64,000 nt of DNA from Desulfolithobacter dissulfuricans (GTDB taxonomy: Bacteria; Desulfobacterota; Desulfobulbia; Desulfobulbales; Desulfobulbaceae): the NCBI RefSeq assembly GCF_025998535.1, contig NZ_AP024233.1, positions 2,240,001 to 2,304,000 on the forward strand, read 5' to 3'. The translations under genes and the position numbers were made by a program. The notes under the pieces were generated by a model. The model did no database searches. It worked only from the letters and a program-made list of their open reading frames with translations, and was not told the origin of the DNA. Within the stretch, counting starts at the first letter, position 1; every line of letters starts with the position of its first letter. Of this stretch, positions 35,080 through 43,799 are shown in pieces.

Positions 35080-36598
35080 ATTGTTCTTTCAATATCTGGA
35101 CCGCTCCGGGCAGGAAGCGGGACCAGTCGTCAAAAACCAGCTCATCCAGGGTGATGGTTCCAGCACTGGTTTGAACACGTAATCCCCGAAGATACACAGT
35201 ATGACCGGTCAAATCAACCGCCGTATGGCCAGCGCCGGCCCGGAACCAGGGTTCCATGGCCGCAGCCACTGTCAGAGGGCCGACCGCCATGACCACCGGA
35301 CCGGGACCCACCTCCGGGCCACCCTGGACCACGAGACGTGGTTCCTCGACACTGTCGAGAGGATCACGGAAGACCAGCTGCTCCACGGACAGCTGCAGCT
35401 GCGGCAACACCAGCAGACCATCCTCGAGGTAGCCTGTACCCTGCATCTGCAGCCTCCCATCAAGACGCACCTCCGGGTCGAGCCATTGCCCCTGGTGCAG
35501 GATGGTGGCAAGCCGCTCCAGATCCATGGTCAGACCGAGCCGGCAGCGACCATCCATGCCCATGGGACCAAAGGCAGAGAAGTCCTCAAGATCAAGCCAG
35601 AACCGGCCAGGCCAGGATTCAAGCTGCAGTCGTCCTTCCAGGGGTAATCCCGCCCCTGGCCAGCCGCCTGCACCATCCAGGATCAACCGGCCCTCGAGAG
35701 GGCTCCGGGGCAGAATGTTCTCCTGCCGGCAGGACAGAGAGAACTGTTTGACCCTGGCCTGGCTCTCCAGCCGGTACCTGGAGCCCGAATAGCTGTACTC
35801 AAGGTCCAGATCCAGAAAACCATCACCGCTCACCGGCCATCCGGTACGCCTGGAAAGCTGCTCCAGCAGTGGAGTGAGGACAAAATGACGCGCCCTGACA
35901 CTGGCCTTGATCACCAGGGCATCACCGTTCAGCCCCAAGTGGGCGGGCGGCAGGTTGACACGTCCCCTGACCGTGACCACCTGGCCATCGCCCAGGGCCA
36001 GAAGCACGGAAGAGGAAAAGGTGATGGTGCCGCTTTCCAGGGCGGCCTGGAGGCGGAACCGATCCGGGGGCTCCGCGGGCTGCCTCGCAGGCTGGATGGC
36101 GCCATCGATTATACGAAGCTGCACCAGCAGATCGTCCCAGGGCGGGAGAAACCCGGTTTCCTGGACGGCCTCGCCGCTGGCCTTCTGCCCGGTACTCCGG
36201 GACGGAGACAGGGTCCAGGGCCGGGTTTCGACCTGAAAAACCGGTTGCTCGAGGGTGAAGACTCCAAGATTTTTCGGCGCCGCAACCAGGGCAAGCAGCC
36301 CGCGGCTACCGGTCATCCGGGGAACAATAACCCGTACACCCAGCTCCGGACTCTGGCAGGTCAGGTTGCGGATTTCCAGGCCCCGAAACCAGCCAAAGGA
36401 GCAGGAGCCCAGCTCCAGGGTGATGGCCAGGCGCGAACGGAGCTCTTGGCGAAGCAGGTCCAGGACCACCGGGGAGGAGAGAATGGCAGGCAGAAAGATA
36501 AAAAACAGCCCGACAGTGAACAGACCGGTTATCCACAGTATTTTTATTTTTCTGGTCTTCCCTGCTGCCAATTCGCGCCTCTTGCTGTTCGAAATCAC
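35021..36598 (-). CDS. AsmA-like inner-membrane-anchored protein, C-terminus extended by a mobile element
   Basis: 525 residues. One N-terminal membrane helix (about 20-45: WITGLFTVGLFFIFLPAIL) is followed by a long beta-rich periplasmic region with many LxLxxGxL-type strands, as in AsmA/DUF748 or YhdP-like repeating beta-groove proteins; no exact family could be named. The last 19 residues (from SDYHQ to AEFQW) and the stop codon come from the inserted miniature element. Before insertion the protein ended LKEQ, so the core is complete and only the tail has changed. It is divergent from the sigma-54 regulator gene (110-base gap). Confidence 0.65.
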   Translation of the reverse strand: MISNSKRRELAAGKTRKIKILWITGLFTVGLFFIFLPAILSSPVVLDLLRQELRSRLAITLELGSCSFGWFRGLEIRNLTCQSPELGVRVIVPRMTGSRGLLALVAAPKNLGVFTLEQPVFQVETRPWTLSPSRSTGQKASGEAVQETGFLPPWDDLLVQLRIIDGAIQPARQPAEPPDRFRLQAALESGTITFSSSVLLALGDGQVVTVRGRVNLPPAHLGLNGDALVIKASVRARHFVLTPLLEQLSRRTGWPVSGDGFLDLDLEYSYSGSRYRLESQARVKQFSLSCRQENILPRSPLEGRLILDGAGGWPGAGLPLEGRLQLESWPGRFWLDLEDFSAFGPMGMDGRCRLGLTMDLERLATILHQGQWLDPEVRLDGRLQMQGTGYLEDGLLVLPQLQLSVEQLVFRDPLDSVEEPRLVVQGGPEVGPGPVVMAVGPLTVAAAMEPWFRAGAGHTAVDLTGHTVYLRGLRVQTSAGTITLDELVFDDWSRFLPGAVQILKEQSDYHQSSALKPVSVAEFQW

Positions 36599-36708
36599 AC
36601 CTGGTGGCTACCTTGCCGCGAAAGGGGATCCTTGTCAACCGGGATCAGGTTGCGTACAATGCATACTGGTACAAACCTGGATTCTCATCTTTGATGGCCC
36701 CCTAAACT

Positions 36709-38115
36709 ATGGTTGCCGATACCCTGCTCATTGTTGACGACGAGATCGACCTGCTGGCCGGACTCAAGCGTCTTGCCGCCAGCTCGCTGGACTGCGAGGT
36801 CCTGACCGCTGACTGCGGGCACAAGGCCCTGGACCTGCTCCAGAGCCAGGATGTCCAGATTGTCCTCTCTGACATCCGCATGCCGGACATGGACGGCATG
36901 ACCCTGCTACAGCGGATCCGGGACGAATTCCCTGGAACCGATGTCATCCTGATGACGGCCTACGGCTCCATAGACCAGGCAGTCAAGGCCCTGCAGCAGG
37001 GAGCCTATGACTTCATCACCAAACCACTCAACCACCAGCAGCTCTTCCACCTCATCGGCAACTGCCTGGAACGACGCCACCTGCTCCAGAAAAACGTCAT
37101 CCTGGAACGCCAGATCAAGGCCCAGCGCGAAACCGGGCGCTTCATCGGCCAGAGTCCCGCCCTGAGCCAGGTTCTGTCGGTGATCAAGCTGGTGGCAGCC
37201 TCCAATATCTCGGTACTTATCACCGGCCAGTCCGGAACCGGCAAGGAGCTGGCGGCCAAGACCATCCACCGGCTCAGCGACCGGGGCGACCGGGAACTGA
37301 TCGCCGTCAACTGCCCGGCCCTGCCGGAAGCGGTGCTGGAAAGCGAACTGTTTGGCCATAAAAAAGGCGCCTTCACCGGCGCGGACAAGGACCATCCCGG
37401 GCTCTTTGCCGCCGCCGACGGCTCCACTCTGTTTCTCGATGAAATCGGCGACCTGCCCATCGGGTTGCAGACAAAACTGCTTCGCGTCCTCCAGGAGCGT
37501 GAAATCCGCCCGGTGGGAGGTACCAGGACCCGCAGGATCGACGTGCGGATCATCGCCTCGACCAATCAGGATCTCCAGGAGAAAATGCGCCAGGGCCAGT
37601 TCCGCGAAGACCTCTACTACCGGCTCAGCGAGATCACCCTCCACATGCCGCCCCTGTGTTCCATGTGCGAGGACATTCCGCTCCTGGCCGAACATTTTCT
37701 CACCCGCTACTGCCGGGAACTGAACCGGGAACCCAAGACCCTCTCGCCCGAGGCCGTGCGCCAACTCTGCCAGGCCAGGTGGCCCGGCAATGTCCGGGAA
37801 CTGCAGAACACCATCAAACGGGCCGTGCTCCTCGCCCCCGGCCCGGTCATACAGCCGCAGGACCTCGCCCTGGAAGACAATCCCTGTACCTGCGACGAGA
37901 CCGACATGGAGGCCCTGCTCAACATGGACTACCGCAGCGCCAAGGACCAGGCCCTGCGGCTGTTCAGCACCAGGTACCTCACCGGACTGCTCAAACGCAC
38001 CGGCGGCAATGTCAGCCAGGCTGCCAGGGAATGCGGCCTGGAACGCCAGTCCCTCCAGCATCTGCTCCGCAAATACAACATCTCGGCCCAGCAGTTCCGC
38101 ACCGCCCGGTCCTGA
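36709..38115 (+). CDS. NtrC-type sigma-54-dependent response regulator
   Basis: 468 residues in three domains. Receiver at 1-120 with phosphoacceptor D55 in VLSDIRMPDMDG. AAA+ domain at about 140-370 with Walker A TGQSGTGKE, the sigma-54-contacting GAFTGA loop in KKGAFTGADKDH, and FLDEIGDLP. C-terminal Fis-type helix-turn-helix with GGNVSQAARECGLERQSLQHLLRKY. It would activate sigma-54 promoters once phosphorylated; a GG-N10-GC promoter lies 157 bases past its stop, ahead of the YeiH operon. The haem c sensor kinase at 41260-43785 is a candidate partner. Confidence 0.95.
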   Translation: MVADTLLIVDDEIDLLAGLKRLAASSLDCEVLTADCGHKALDLLQSQDVQIVLSDIRMPDMDGMTLLQRIRDEFPGTDVILMTAYGSIDQAVKALQQGAYDFITKPLNHQQLFHLIGNCLERRHLLQKNVILERQIKAQRETGRFIGQSPALSQVLSVIKLVAASNISVLITGQSGTGKELAAKTIHRLSDRGDRELIAVNCPALPEAVLESELFGHKKGAFTGADKDHPGLFAAADGSTLFLDEIGDLPIGLQTKLLRVLQEREIRPVGGTRTRRIDVRIIASTNQDLQEKMRQGQFREDLYYRLSEITLHMPPLCSMCEDIPLLAEHFLTRYCRELNREPKTLSPEAVRQLCQARWPGNVRELQNTIKRAVLLAPGPVIQPQDLALEDNPCTCDETDMEALLNMDYRSAKDQALRLFSTRYLTGLLKRTGGNVSQAARECGLERQSLQHLLRKYNISAQQFRTARS

Positions 38116-38139
38116 TCCCCCCTGCCTGCAAAAAAAATC

Positions 38140-38150
38140 TGACACTGTCA
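38140..38150. promoter_or_regulatory. Candidate regulator-binding palindrome upstream of the sigma-54 promoter
   Basis: Perfect dyad TGACA-C-TGTCA, about 120 bases ahead of the GG of the sigma-54 promoter, the distance at which NtrC-type activators bind. It lies just after the regulator stop codon. No second copy was seen, so the assignment is tentative. Confidence 0.35.
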
Positions 38151-38271
38151 TCTGAATACTGCTGTTTTTTCCCTTCCACAGTCCTTTTCCCGACCCGCCC
38201 TCCCGGTTGATCAAAAAAATTTATTCATCCTATCAAAGAGTTAAATACCTGATCCCATACCGTCTCCGGGA

Positions 38272-38287
38272 CGGCATACCTATTGCT
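38272..38287 (+). promoter_or_regulatory. Sigma-54 promoter of the YeiH operon
   Basis: cGGCATACCTATTGCT: invariant GG (38273-38274) and GC (38285-38286) with exactly ten bases between, and matches to the consensus flanks GGCA and TTGCT. It lies about 90 bases before the first small ORF of the operon and directly downstream of a gene for a sigma-54 activator. Confidence 0.75.
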
Positions 38288-38373
38288 ATTTCCAGGCTGT
38301 AGATAAAACGCCCGTACCGCGCGCATCGAGCGGACGGGAAAATCGTAAACCATGCTTTAAGACGGAGGTAGTC

Positions 38374-38568
38374 ATGACAGAGAAGAAACAGATGGATTCC
38401 AGTGGATCCGGGACCCTGTCCGGTGGCGAAATGGACACCAGCAGTGTTCTCGAAGGCGCCGAGCCCTGGGAACCGGTGGAGACCAAGCTGGTCCTGGGCT
38501 CGCTGATCGCCGCGGCCATTGCCCTGGTCGTCGGCTTGATGCTTGTCCCCTCATCCATTCTCCACTGA
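38374..38568 (+). CDS. Small single-helix membrane protein of the YeiH operon
   Basis: 64 residues. A Ser/Gly-rich cytoplasm-type N-terminus is followed by one membrane helix (about 40-60: LVLGSLIAAAIALVVGLMLVP). It starts after GGAGG at nine bases and ends 11 bases before the next ORF, so it is part of the operon. No known family was recognised; it may be an accessory subunit of the transporter. Confidence 0.75.
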   Translation: MTEKKQMDSSGSGTLSGGEMDTSSVLEGAEPWEPVETKLVLGSLIAAAIALVVGLMLVPSSILH

Positions 38569-38579
38569 GAGGAACAGCC

Positions 38580-38879
38580 ATGTTCACCCGATGGAAAGCA
38601 AAGATAAAGAGAACCGAAAAGAACCGAAAAACCATTGAACTGATCCTTGGTCACGATGGCCGCAACTGGACCCTGTCCGGTGACCAGCTGGCCTCACTGT
38701 CCGCCCCCACACTCGACGAGCTGGACCGCAAGCTGGAATCAGCCCTGGAACACGCGTGGAAACAGGAACCGCTCGAGGTCTTCATGACCAGTGACAACGA
38801 GATGATTCCCGGCTGGATGCGGCCATTCATGAATCATTACTTCAACCGGATTCTTGAACTGCCGCTCAGGTACAGCTGA
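38580..38879 (+). CDS. Small soluble protein of the YeiH operon (DUF5395-like)
   Basis: 99 residues, no signal or membrane segment. The body LDELDRKLESALEH suggests a small alpha/beta domain; the N-terminus is very basic. By context it resembles the short proteins of unknown function (DUF5395-like) that accompany YeiH-type transporters in sulfate reducers; that naming rests on memory of neighbourhoods, not on a visible motif. Shine-Dalgarno GAGGAAC precedes the ATG. Confidence 0.7.
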   Translation: MFTRWKAKIKRTEKNRKTIELILGHDGRNWTLSGDQLASLSAPTLDELDRKLESALEHAWKQEPLEVFMTSDNEMIPGWMRPFMNHYFNRILELPLRYS

Positions 38880-38981
38880 GCTCACCGGAGCTGTAACCGG
38901 AAGGCGGCGTCCGGGTCCTTCCCGGCCCATCATATCCGGTTATGTTTCAAGAACAAACCATGAAGGGAGGAGAATAGAAAA

Positions 38982-40628
38982 ATGGCAAAAACACAACGCG
39001 CCTGGTACTCAGGCATGCTCACAACCGAAGACTGGTGGGCAGTGTGGCTCGGCCTCACCTTTTTTGGCCTTGGCCTGCTCACCCTGGCCGGCATCGACCT
39101 GGTCGGCTGGATCGCCTATCCCAAGAAATGGGTCTTCAGCCTGCCCGACGGGGCCATTGCCAAGAAAATCGTCACCATTGACAAGGCCTTCTACGCCCTG
39201 GGCGGCAAGTACAGTCTGACCGCCAAGGATACCTACAAGGCCCTGGGACCCATCGGTTCCATCCTGGTAACCTATGTCGTTTTCACCGTGGCGACCACCA
39301 TCGGCGCCTATTTCCAGAAATGGGATGTGAAACGGTACGTGGTTGGCTGGACCATCATTTTTTTCCTGACCTATTTTGTCTGGTTCATCGGCCACCACGC
39401 CTTTTTCTCCGCCTCGGTGGTTGACCTGAAGAAGAGTCACTTCCCCCAGATGTTTACCCTCTCCCTGGGCGGCGGGGCCTCGTTCATCCTGGCCCTCATT
39501 GTCGGCCTGATCATAGGTAACTTCTTCAAACCCCTGGCCCGCTACCTGAGCGAGGCGGCCAAGCCCGAGTGGTTCATCAAGACCGCCATAGTATTTCTGG
39601 GGGTCAAGGTCGGCTACCTGCCGATCAAGGCCGTTCTCCAGACCGCCCACCTCGGCAGCAAAGGTGCCCAGATCGGCCATGAAATGGCCAACCTCACCTT
39701 TGACCTGTTCACCGCCGGGGCCGCGGCCACGGTTGTCGCCTATCTTATCTTCTGGCCGGGCGTCTACTCCATCTCCCGGCTCATCTTCAAACTGCCCAGA
39801 AAGACAGCCGCAGTCCTGGCCTCGGCCATCTCCATCTGCGGTGTTTCCGCCGCTGTGGCCACCGGTGGCGCGGTCCGGGCCCGGCCGGTGGTATCTATCA
39901 TGGTATCGGCCCTGGTAGTTGTCTATGCGGTCATCGAGCTGGTCATCCTGCCCGGTGTCTTTACGCATGTCTGGCCGGGCACCAGTGATCCGCTGGTCGC
40001 CGGTTCGGCCATGGGTATGGCGGTCAAGACCGATGGCGCCGACGCAGCGGCCGGTGAGCTGCTCGATGAGTTCATGCGGACCAAGGTCGAGCAGGAGACC
40101 AACGGCCAGGTGGTCTGGATGAGCGGTGTTATCACCACCTCCGCAGTCATGACCAAGATCTGGATCGACATGTTCATCGGCCTGTGGGCCTTTATCCTGG
40201 CCCTGGTCTGGGTATACAAGATCGAAAAGCACGAGGGAGACCGGGTCCCGTTCTCGGAAGTCTGGTTCCGGTTTCCTAAATTTGTCCTGGGCTACTTTGC
40301 GGCCTGGTTCATCTACCTGGGCATCTTCTTCGGCCCGGGACAGGCCGGGGCCGCGGACGGCATGTCGGTGCTCAAGGCCGCCAAGGCCGGTGCCGTGCCG
40401 GTGGAAAAGGGCATGCGGAAGCTTTTCTTCATGCTGACCTTCATGAGCCTTGGTATTATCACTGATTTCAAGAAACTGGCCGAGGCCCAATTCGGCAAGA
40501 TGGTCTGGGTCTACTTTGTTGCCCTGTTCCTGTTCATCATTCCGGTGGCGGTCATCATCGCCTACCTGTTCCACCACGGGATGCAGATCCCCAACATGGC
40601 ATCCCTGGCAGGGGCAACCATCAATTGA
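38982..40628 (+). CDS. YeiH-family membrane transporter (putative sulfate exporter family)
   Basis: 548 residues and at least ten hydrophobic helices. The conserved core of the UPF0324/YeiH family is present: AIVFLGVKVGYLPIKAVL, AAVLASAISICGVSAAVATGGAVRA, and in the last part LFFMLTFMSLGIITDFKKL. An N-terminal extension of about 130 residues with three extra helices precedes the usual core. The family name 'putative sulfate exporter' is a prediction; no transport data are implied here. The start follows GGGAGGAG. Flanked by small ORFs of the same operon and a sigma-54 promoter. Confidence 0.88.
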   Translation: MAKTQRAWYSGMLTTEDWWAVWLGLTFFGLGLLTLAGIDLVGWIAYPKKWVFSLPDGAIAKKIVTIDKAFYALGGKYSLTAKDTYKALGPIGSILVTYVVFTVATTIGAYFQKWDVKRYVVGWTIIFFLTYFVWFIGHHAFFSASVVDLKKSHFPQMFTLSLGGGASFILALIVGLIIGNFFKPLARYLSEAAKPEWFIKTAIVFLGVKVGYLPIKAVLQTAHLGSKGAQIGHEMANLTFDLFTAGAAATVVAYLIFWPGVYSISRLIFKLPRKTAAVLASAISICGVSAAVATGGAVRARPVVSIMVSALVVVYAVIELVILPGVFTHVWPGTSDPLVAGSAMGMAVKTDGADAAAGELLDEFMRTKVEQETNGQVVWMSGVITTSAVMTKIWIDMFIGLWAFILALVWVYKIEKHEGDRVPFSEVWFRFPKFVLGYFAAWFIYLGIFFGPGQAGAADGMSVLKAAKAGAVPVEKGMRKLFFMLTFMSLGIITDFKKLAEAQFGKMVWVYFVALFLFIIPVAVIIAYLFHHGMQIPNMASLAGATIN

Positions 40629-40642
40629 TCCTTTAAAAGAGT

Positions 40643-40674
40643 AAAAAAACCCGGCCGGTCCCGGACCGGCCGGG
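40643..40674 (-). terminator. Strong GC hairpin with T run on the minus strand
   Basis: Perfect 10-bp stem CCCGGCCGGT/ACCGGCCGGG with a 5-base loop at 40650-40674; on the minus strand it is followed by T7 (40649-40643). It lies between the YeiH gene and the next plus-strand gene. As a terminator it would act on transcripts from the right (for example read-through from the sensor kinase); on the plus strand it would be only a stem without U run. Confidence 0.6.
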
Positions 40675-40690
40675 GCACAGGGAGCGGAAA

Positions 40691-41065
40691 ATGACAGCGG
40701 AAATGACCAGCGGCATTCTCTACCTGCTTGTGGGGGCAGCCATTATCTACCTGTTCCAGCAACGGCGCAGCCAACTCGCCAGCCTGACACCGGACAAGGT
40801 CCCGGAACTGGATGAGGAGGGGTTGGCCGAACTGCGGCTGCTGGTGAAAACCGCCTACGAGCGCATGCTCTACATGGGGGTGCTCTTCCTGCCCCTGGCG
40901 ATCAGTACCATGCGGGGAAGCTCCAATGTCAGCCGATTGTTCTTCCTCCTCCTCATCGGGCTGTTGTTTCTCAGCAACATCCCGCCAAGAAACAAAATCA
41001 TCCGCCTGCTGGAGCGCTACAATCTCACCGTCCCCGACCTGCAGGATCGGGGCATCAAAGTCTGA
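40691..41065 (+). CDS. Small membrane protein of the YeiH operon
   Basis: 124 residues. One helix at the N-terminus (SGILYLLVGAAIIYLF) and two in the second half (LYMGVLFLPLAIST and LFFLLLIGLLFLSNI) around a charged middle segment. No family was recognised. Start after GGGAG at seven bases. It is on the same strand as the YeiH transporter 62 bases upstream and probably is its last operon member. Confidence 0.72.
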   Translation: MTAEMTSGILYLLVGAAIIYLFQQRRSQLASLTPDKVPELDEEGLAELRLLVKTAYERMLYMGVLFLPLAISTMRGSSNVSRLFFLLLIGLLFLSNIPPRNKIIRLLERYNLTVPDLQDRGIKV

Positions 41066-41147
41066 GCAGGCCTAAGCGATGTGGTCTCTTCAGGGAATAT
41101 CAGGGCTTTGGGAGTTGCGCAGCATATCAGTACCGGACAACACGCCC

Positions 41148-41191
41148 CGTTCACGTGCTCGTGCACGTGAACGTTAACAGGCACGAGCACG
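41148..41191. other. Two overlapping, mutually exclusive perfect hairpins
   Basis: An 11-bp stem CGTTCACGTGC/GCACGTGAACG (41148-41158 with 41163-41173, loop TCGT) overlaps a second 11-bp stem CGTGCTCGTGC/GCACGAGCACG (41154-41164 with 41181-41191). The two cannot form at once. The site is the 194-base gap between convergent genes (end of the YeiH operon and end of the sensor kinase). No U run follows on either strand. Confidence 0.75.
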
Positions 41192-41259
41192 GCGCCCGCG
41201 ATGTTATCCCTTCCCCGGGACACCACCGCTCACCTCCCATTCTTCCCTGAACCAGCACG

Positions 41260-43785
41260 TCAGTTTTTTTCATCCCCCGTTACCTCCTCAATCACCGGCA
41301 GGGTGATGATGAACACCGTACCCTGGCCAGGTTCTGATTCCACGGTGATGGTGCCGCCGTGGTCCTCGATGATCCCGTAACTGACCGACAACCCCAGGCC
41401 GGTACCCTCCTCCACGCCCTTGGTGGTGAAAAACGGATCAAAGATCAGGGGAAGGCTATCAGGGCTGATGCCGCAGCCGCTGTCCCGGACCCGGATCTCC
41501 AGGGCCCGGGAATCACTGGAGTCCGAGGAGGAAATCACCCGGGCGGCGACATGGACTTCTCCGTCTTCGCCGATGGCCTGGATGGCATTGATCAGGAGGT
41601 TGACCAGCACCTGCTTGATCCGTTCCCGGTCCATGTAGGAAGGCGGGATATCCGGGGCCAGGTCCAGCTCAAACGATATCCCCTGCCGCTGCATCTGCCG
41701 GCTGAGAATCCGCTGCACATCGTGCACAATGGTTTTGATATCCACCAGGTCCCGGCTGGACTCGTGGCTGCGGGCAAAGTTGAGCAGATCGCTGACAATC
41801 CGCTGGCAGGTCCGGGCATGGCGCTCGATGACCTCCAGGTCTTCAGCGGCCTGACCGGTCCCGATCTCCTTTTTCAGAATATCAGCATAGCAGAGAATAA
41901 CACCCAGGGGATTGTTGATCTCATGGGCCACCCCTGCGGCGAGCTGGCCCACGGCCGCCAGCCGCTCGGTCCGCCGGATTCGCCGGGCCACCATCTGCTG
42001 CTCGGTGATATCGCGGGCAAAACAGACAATGGCCTCATCGGCGGCGCTGGCAAATTTCACCGGGTAGAGCGAAACCGCAAACACGGCCCCGTTCTCCAGG
42101 GTGACCTCGGTCGATTCAGGGAGGGCACCGGGATCAAGGTTGTGGAAACAGCGGGCAAAGGGCAGGGTTACACTGCAGGGCAGCGCCTCGATGGAAAGCC
42201 CGTATATGTCCTCTTCTTCCATGCCACAGTGATCCAGAAAGGCCCGGTTGACCATCCGCACGATACCGCTCTTGTCAAGCAGGGCCATGGGATCGGTGAT
42301 GGCGTCGAAAACCGTATGCAACAGCTCCTTGGAATAGCGCAGCCGGGAAATACTCTCCAGGCTCTCCAGAGTGATACCGATCTGTCGGCCGATGGAGATC
42401 AGAAGCGCCTGCAGAGCGTCATCCAGGTCTTCGAGCTGGATACCGGAAAAAATCATCATCCCCAGCAGCCGTTCCCGGCAGCACAGCGGGACCCGGATTC
42501 CCAGTTCCCGGTTTTCTCCCTCCCCGGTCAAGCGGATATTGCCACACCCCTCGATGGCCACCAGCCGGGCAATGGCGTCCGGATCCGTAACCCGGGTGCC
42601 ACTCAGGGAGGCCGCATCGATTTCCAGCCTCGGGGCCAGTTCCTGGTCCCCTTCCTGGCAGCGAAGCTCCAGCTGCTGCTGCCCACGGTCAAAGAGATAG
42701 ATCCCGGCTCCCCGGGCAGGAATCACCTTGAGCGCAGCCTGCAGCAGGGCCGGAAGCAGGTCTCCCAGGGTCCTGGCCTGGGTGATCAGACCGGCAATGG
42801 TGTTGAGCAGGGCCAGCTCCTTGTTCCGGGCCCGGACCTGGTGGTGCAGCCGCTCCTGGGACCGTTTGAGGGCCTCGGTCCGCTGTTCGACCATGGACTG
42901 CAGGTGGCGGGCATACTGTTCCAGCTTTCTTCGACTTTCCGCCAGATGGTTGGCCATCAGCTCTGCCGCCACATGGAGATCTCGCAGTTCATCGCCCTTG
43001 CGGGCCAGCTGGTAAATCTTCTCCCCTTCCCGGTCGCCCAGGCTGTCCCGGAACAGGGTCAGGACCGACCGCAGGGAGCGGACCACCACCCGGTCAAAGA
43101 ATATCCAGATAATGGCATAGAGAAAGAGCAGCACCAGGACAATGAAGCTGAACACCTGAAGGGCGGCCTCACGGATGGCGGCCATCTGGCTGCCCGCGGG
43201 AATGGATATCGACTGAACGCCGCCGATCATACCTTCCTTTTTGTAAAAACCCAGATCGGTCCCGTACCTGGCCCGGATCTCTGCCGGGGCATCGGCTGGA
43301 TCGCCGTGACAGTGCAGGCATTCAGCAGAGAACTCCACCGGCCGGAACTGGACGAACCGGTCCTCACCCTGATCCCTGAGCATACCGAACCACAACTCCT
43401 CGTCGGGATGGTCCCGGAACCAGGCAATCATCTCCCGCTCTCTCGGGGTGGCTTCAAAATCAGGATTACGGGCATTGATGGCGCTGCGCCGGTAATTGAA
43501 CTCGGGCAGCTTTTCATGAAAAATATCCATGATCACCCGCGAGATATAGGAAGTAGACATGGCCTCCAGGACAAAACGGTCCGGCCCCAGTTCCTCAAAC
43601 ATCCGCGGCCGCAGGGTGGTATGGACGTAGGTCCTGGTGGATTCCACCGCGGCCATGACCAGCTGGGTCTTCTGGAAGGTCTCTTCCTCAAAGAAACTTT
43701 TTTCGTAAAAATAGGTGATCAGGGCGACGATGGCCCCGAAGAACACGAGAATACAGGCAAGCCCGATCTGAAACCTGACCTTCAT
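41260..43785 (-). CDS. Sensor histidine kinase with haem c-binding DUF3365 domain
   Basis: 841 residues. After an N-terminal membrane helix (5-27) comes a periplasmic DUF3365/Tll0287-like domain with a c-type haem motif C156-LH-C159-H160 (ECLHCHGDP), a second helix (about 225), a HAMP-like linker, a GAF-like domain (about 340-480), a PAS domain and the kinase core: H box GVAHEINNPLGVIL, N box LVNLLINAIQA, G boxes DSGCGIS and GTGLGLS. It probably senses redox state or a gas through haem. It faces the YeiH operon, and the NtrB-like kinase type suits the NtrC-type regulator at 36709. Confidence 0.92.
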   Translation of the reverse strand: MKVRFQIGLACILVFFGAIVALITYFYEKSFFEEETFQKTQLVMAAVESTRTYVHTTLRPRMFEELGPDRFVLEAMSTSYISRVIMDIFHEKLPEFNYRRSAINARNPDFEATPREREMIAWFRDHPDEELWFGMLRDQGEDRFVQFRPVEFSAECLHCHGDPADAPAEIRARYGTDLGFYKKEGMIGGVQSISIPAGSQMAAIREAALQVFSFIVLVLLFLYAIIWIFFDRVVVRSLRSVLTLFRDSLGDREGEKIYQLARKGDELRDLHVAAELMANHLAESRRKLEQYARHLQSMVEQRTEALKRSQERLHHQVRARNKELALLNTIAGLITQARTLGDLLPALLQAALKVIPARGAGIYLFDRGQQQLELRCQEGDQELAPRLEIDAASLSGTRVTDPDAIARLVAIEGCGNIRLTGEGENRELGIRVPLCCRERLLGMMIFSGIQLEDLDDALQALLISIGRQIGITLESLESISRLRYSKELLHTVFDAITDPMALLDKSGIVRMVNRAFLDHCGMEEEDIYGLSIEALPCSVTLPFARCFHNLDPGALPESTEVTLENGAVFAVSLYPVKFASAADEAIVCFARDITEQQMVARRIRRTERLAAVGQLAAGVAHEINNPLGVILCYADILKKEIGTGQAAEDLEVIERHARTCQRIVSDLLNFARSHESSRDLVDIKTIVHDVQRILSRQMQRQGISFELDLAPDIPPSYMDRERIKQVLVNLLINAIQAIGEDGEVHVAARVISSSDSSDSRALEIRVRDSGCGISPDSLPLIFDPFFTTKGVEEGTGLGLSVSYGIIEDHGGTITVESEPGQGTVFIITLPVIEEVTGDEKN

Positions 43786-43799
43786 GAATATCCTGTTTT

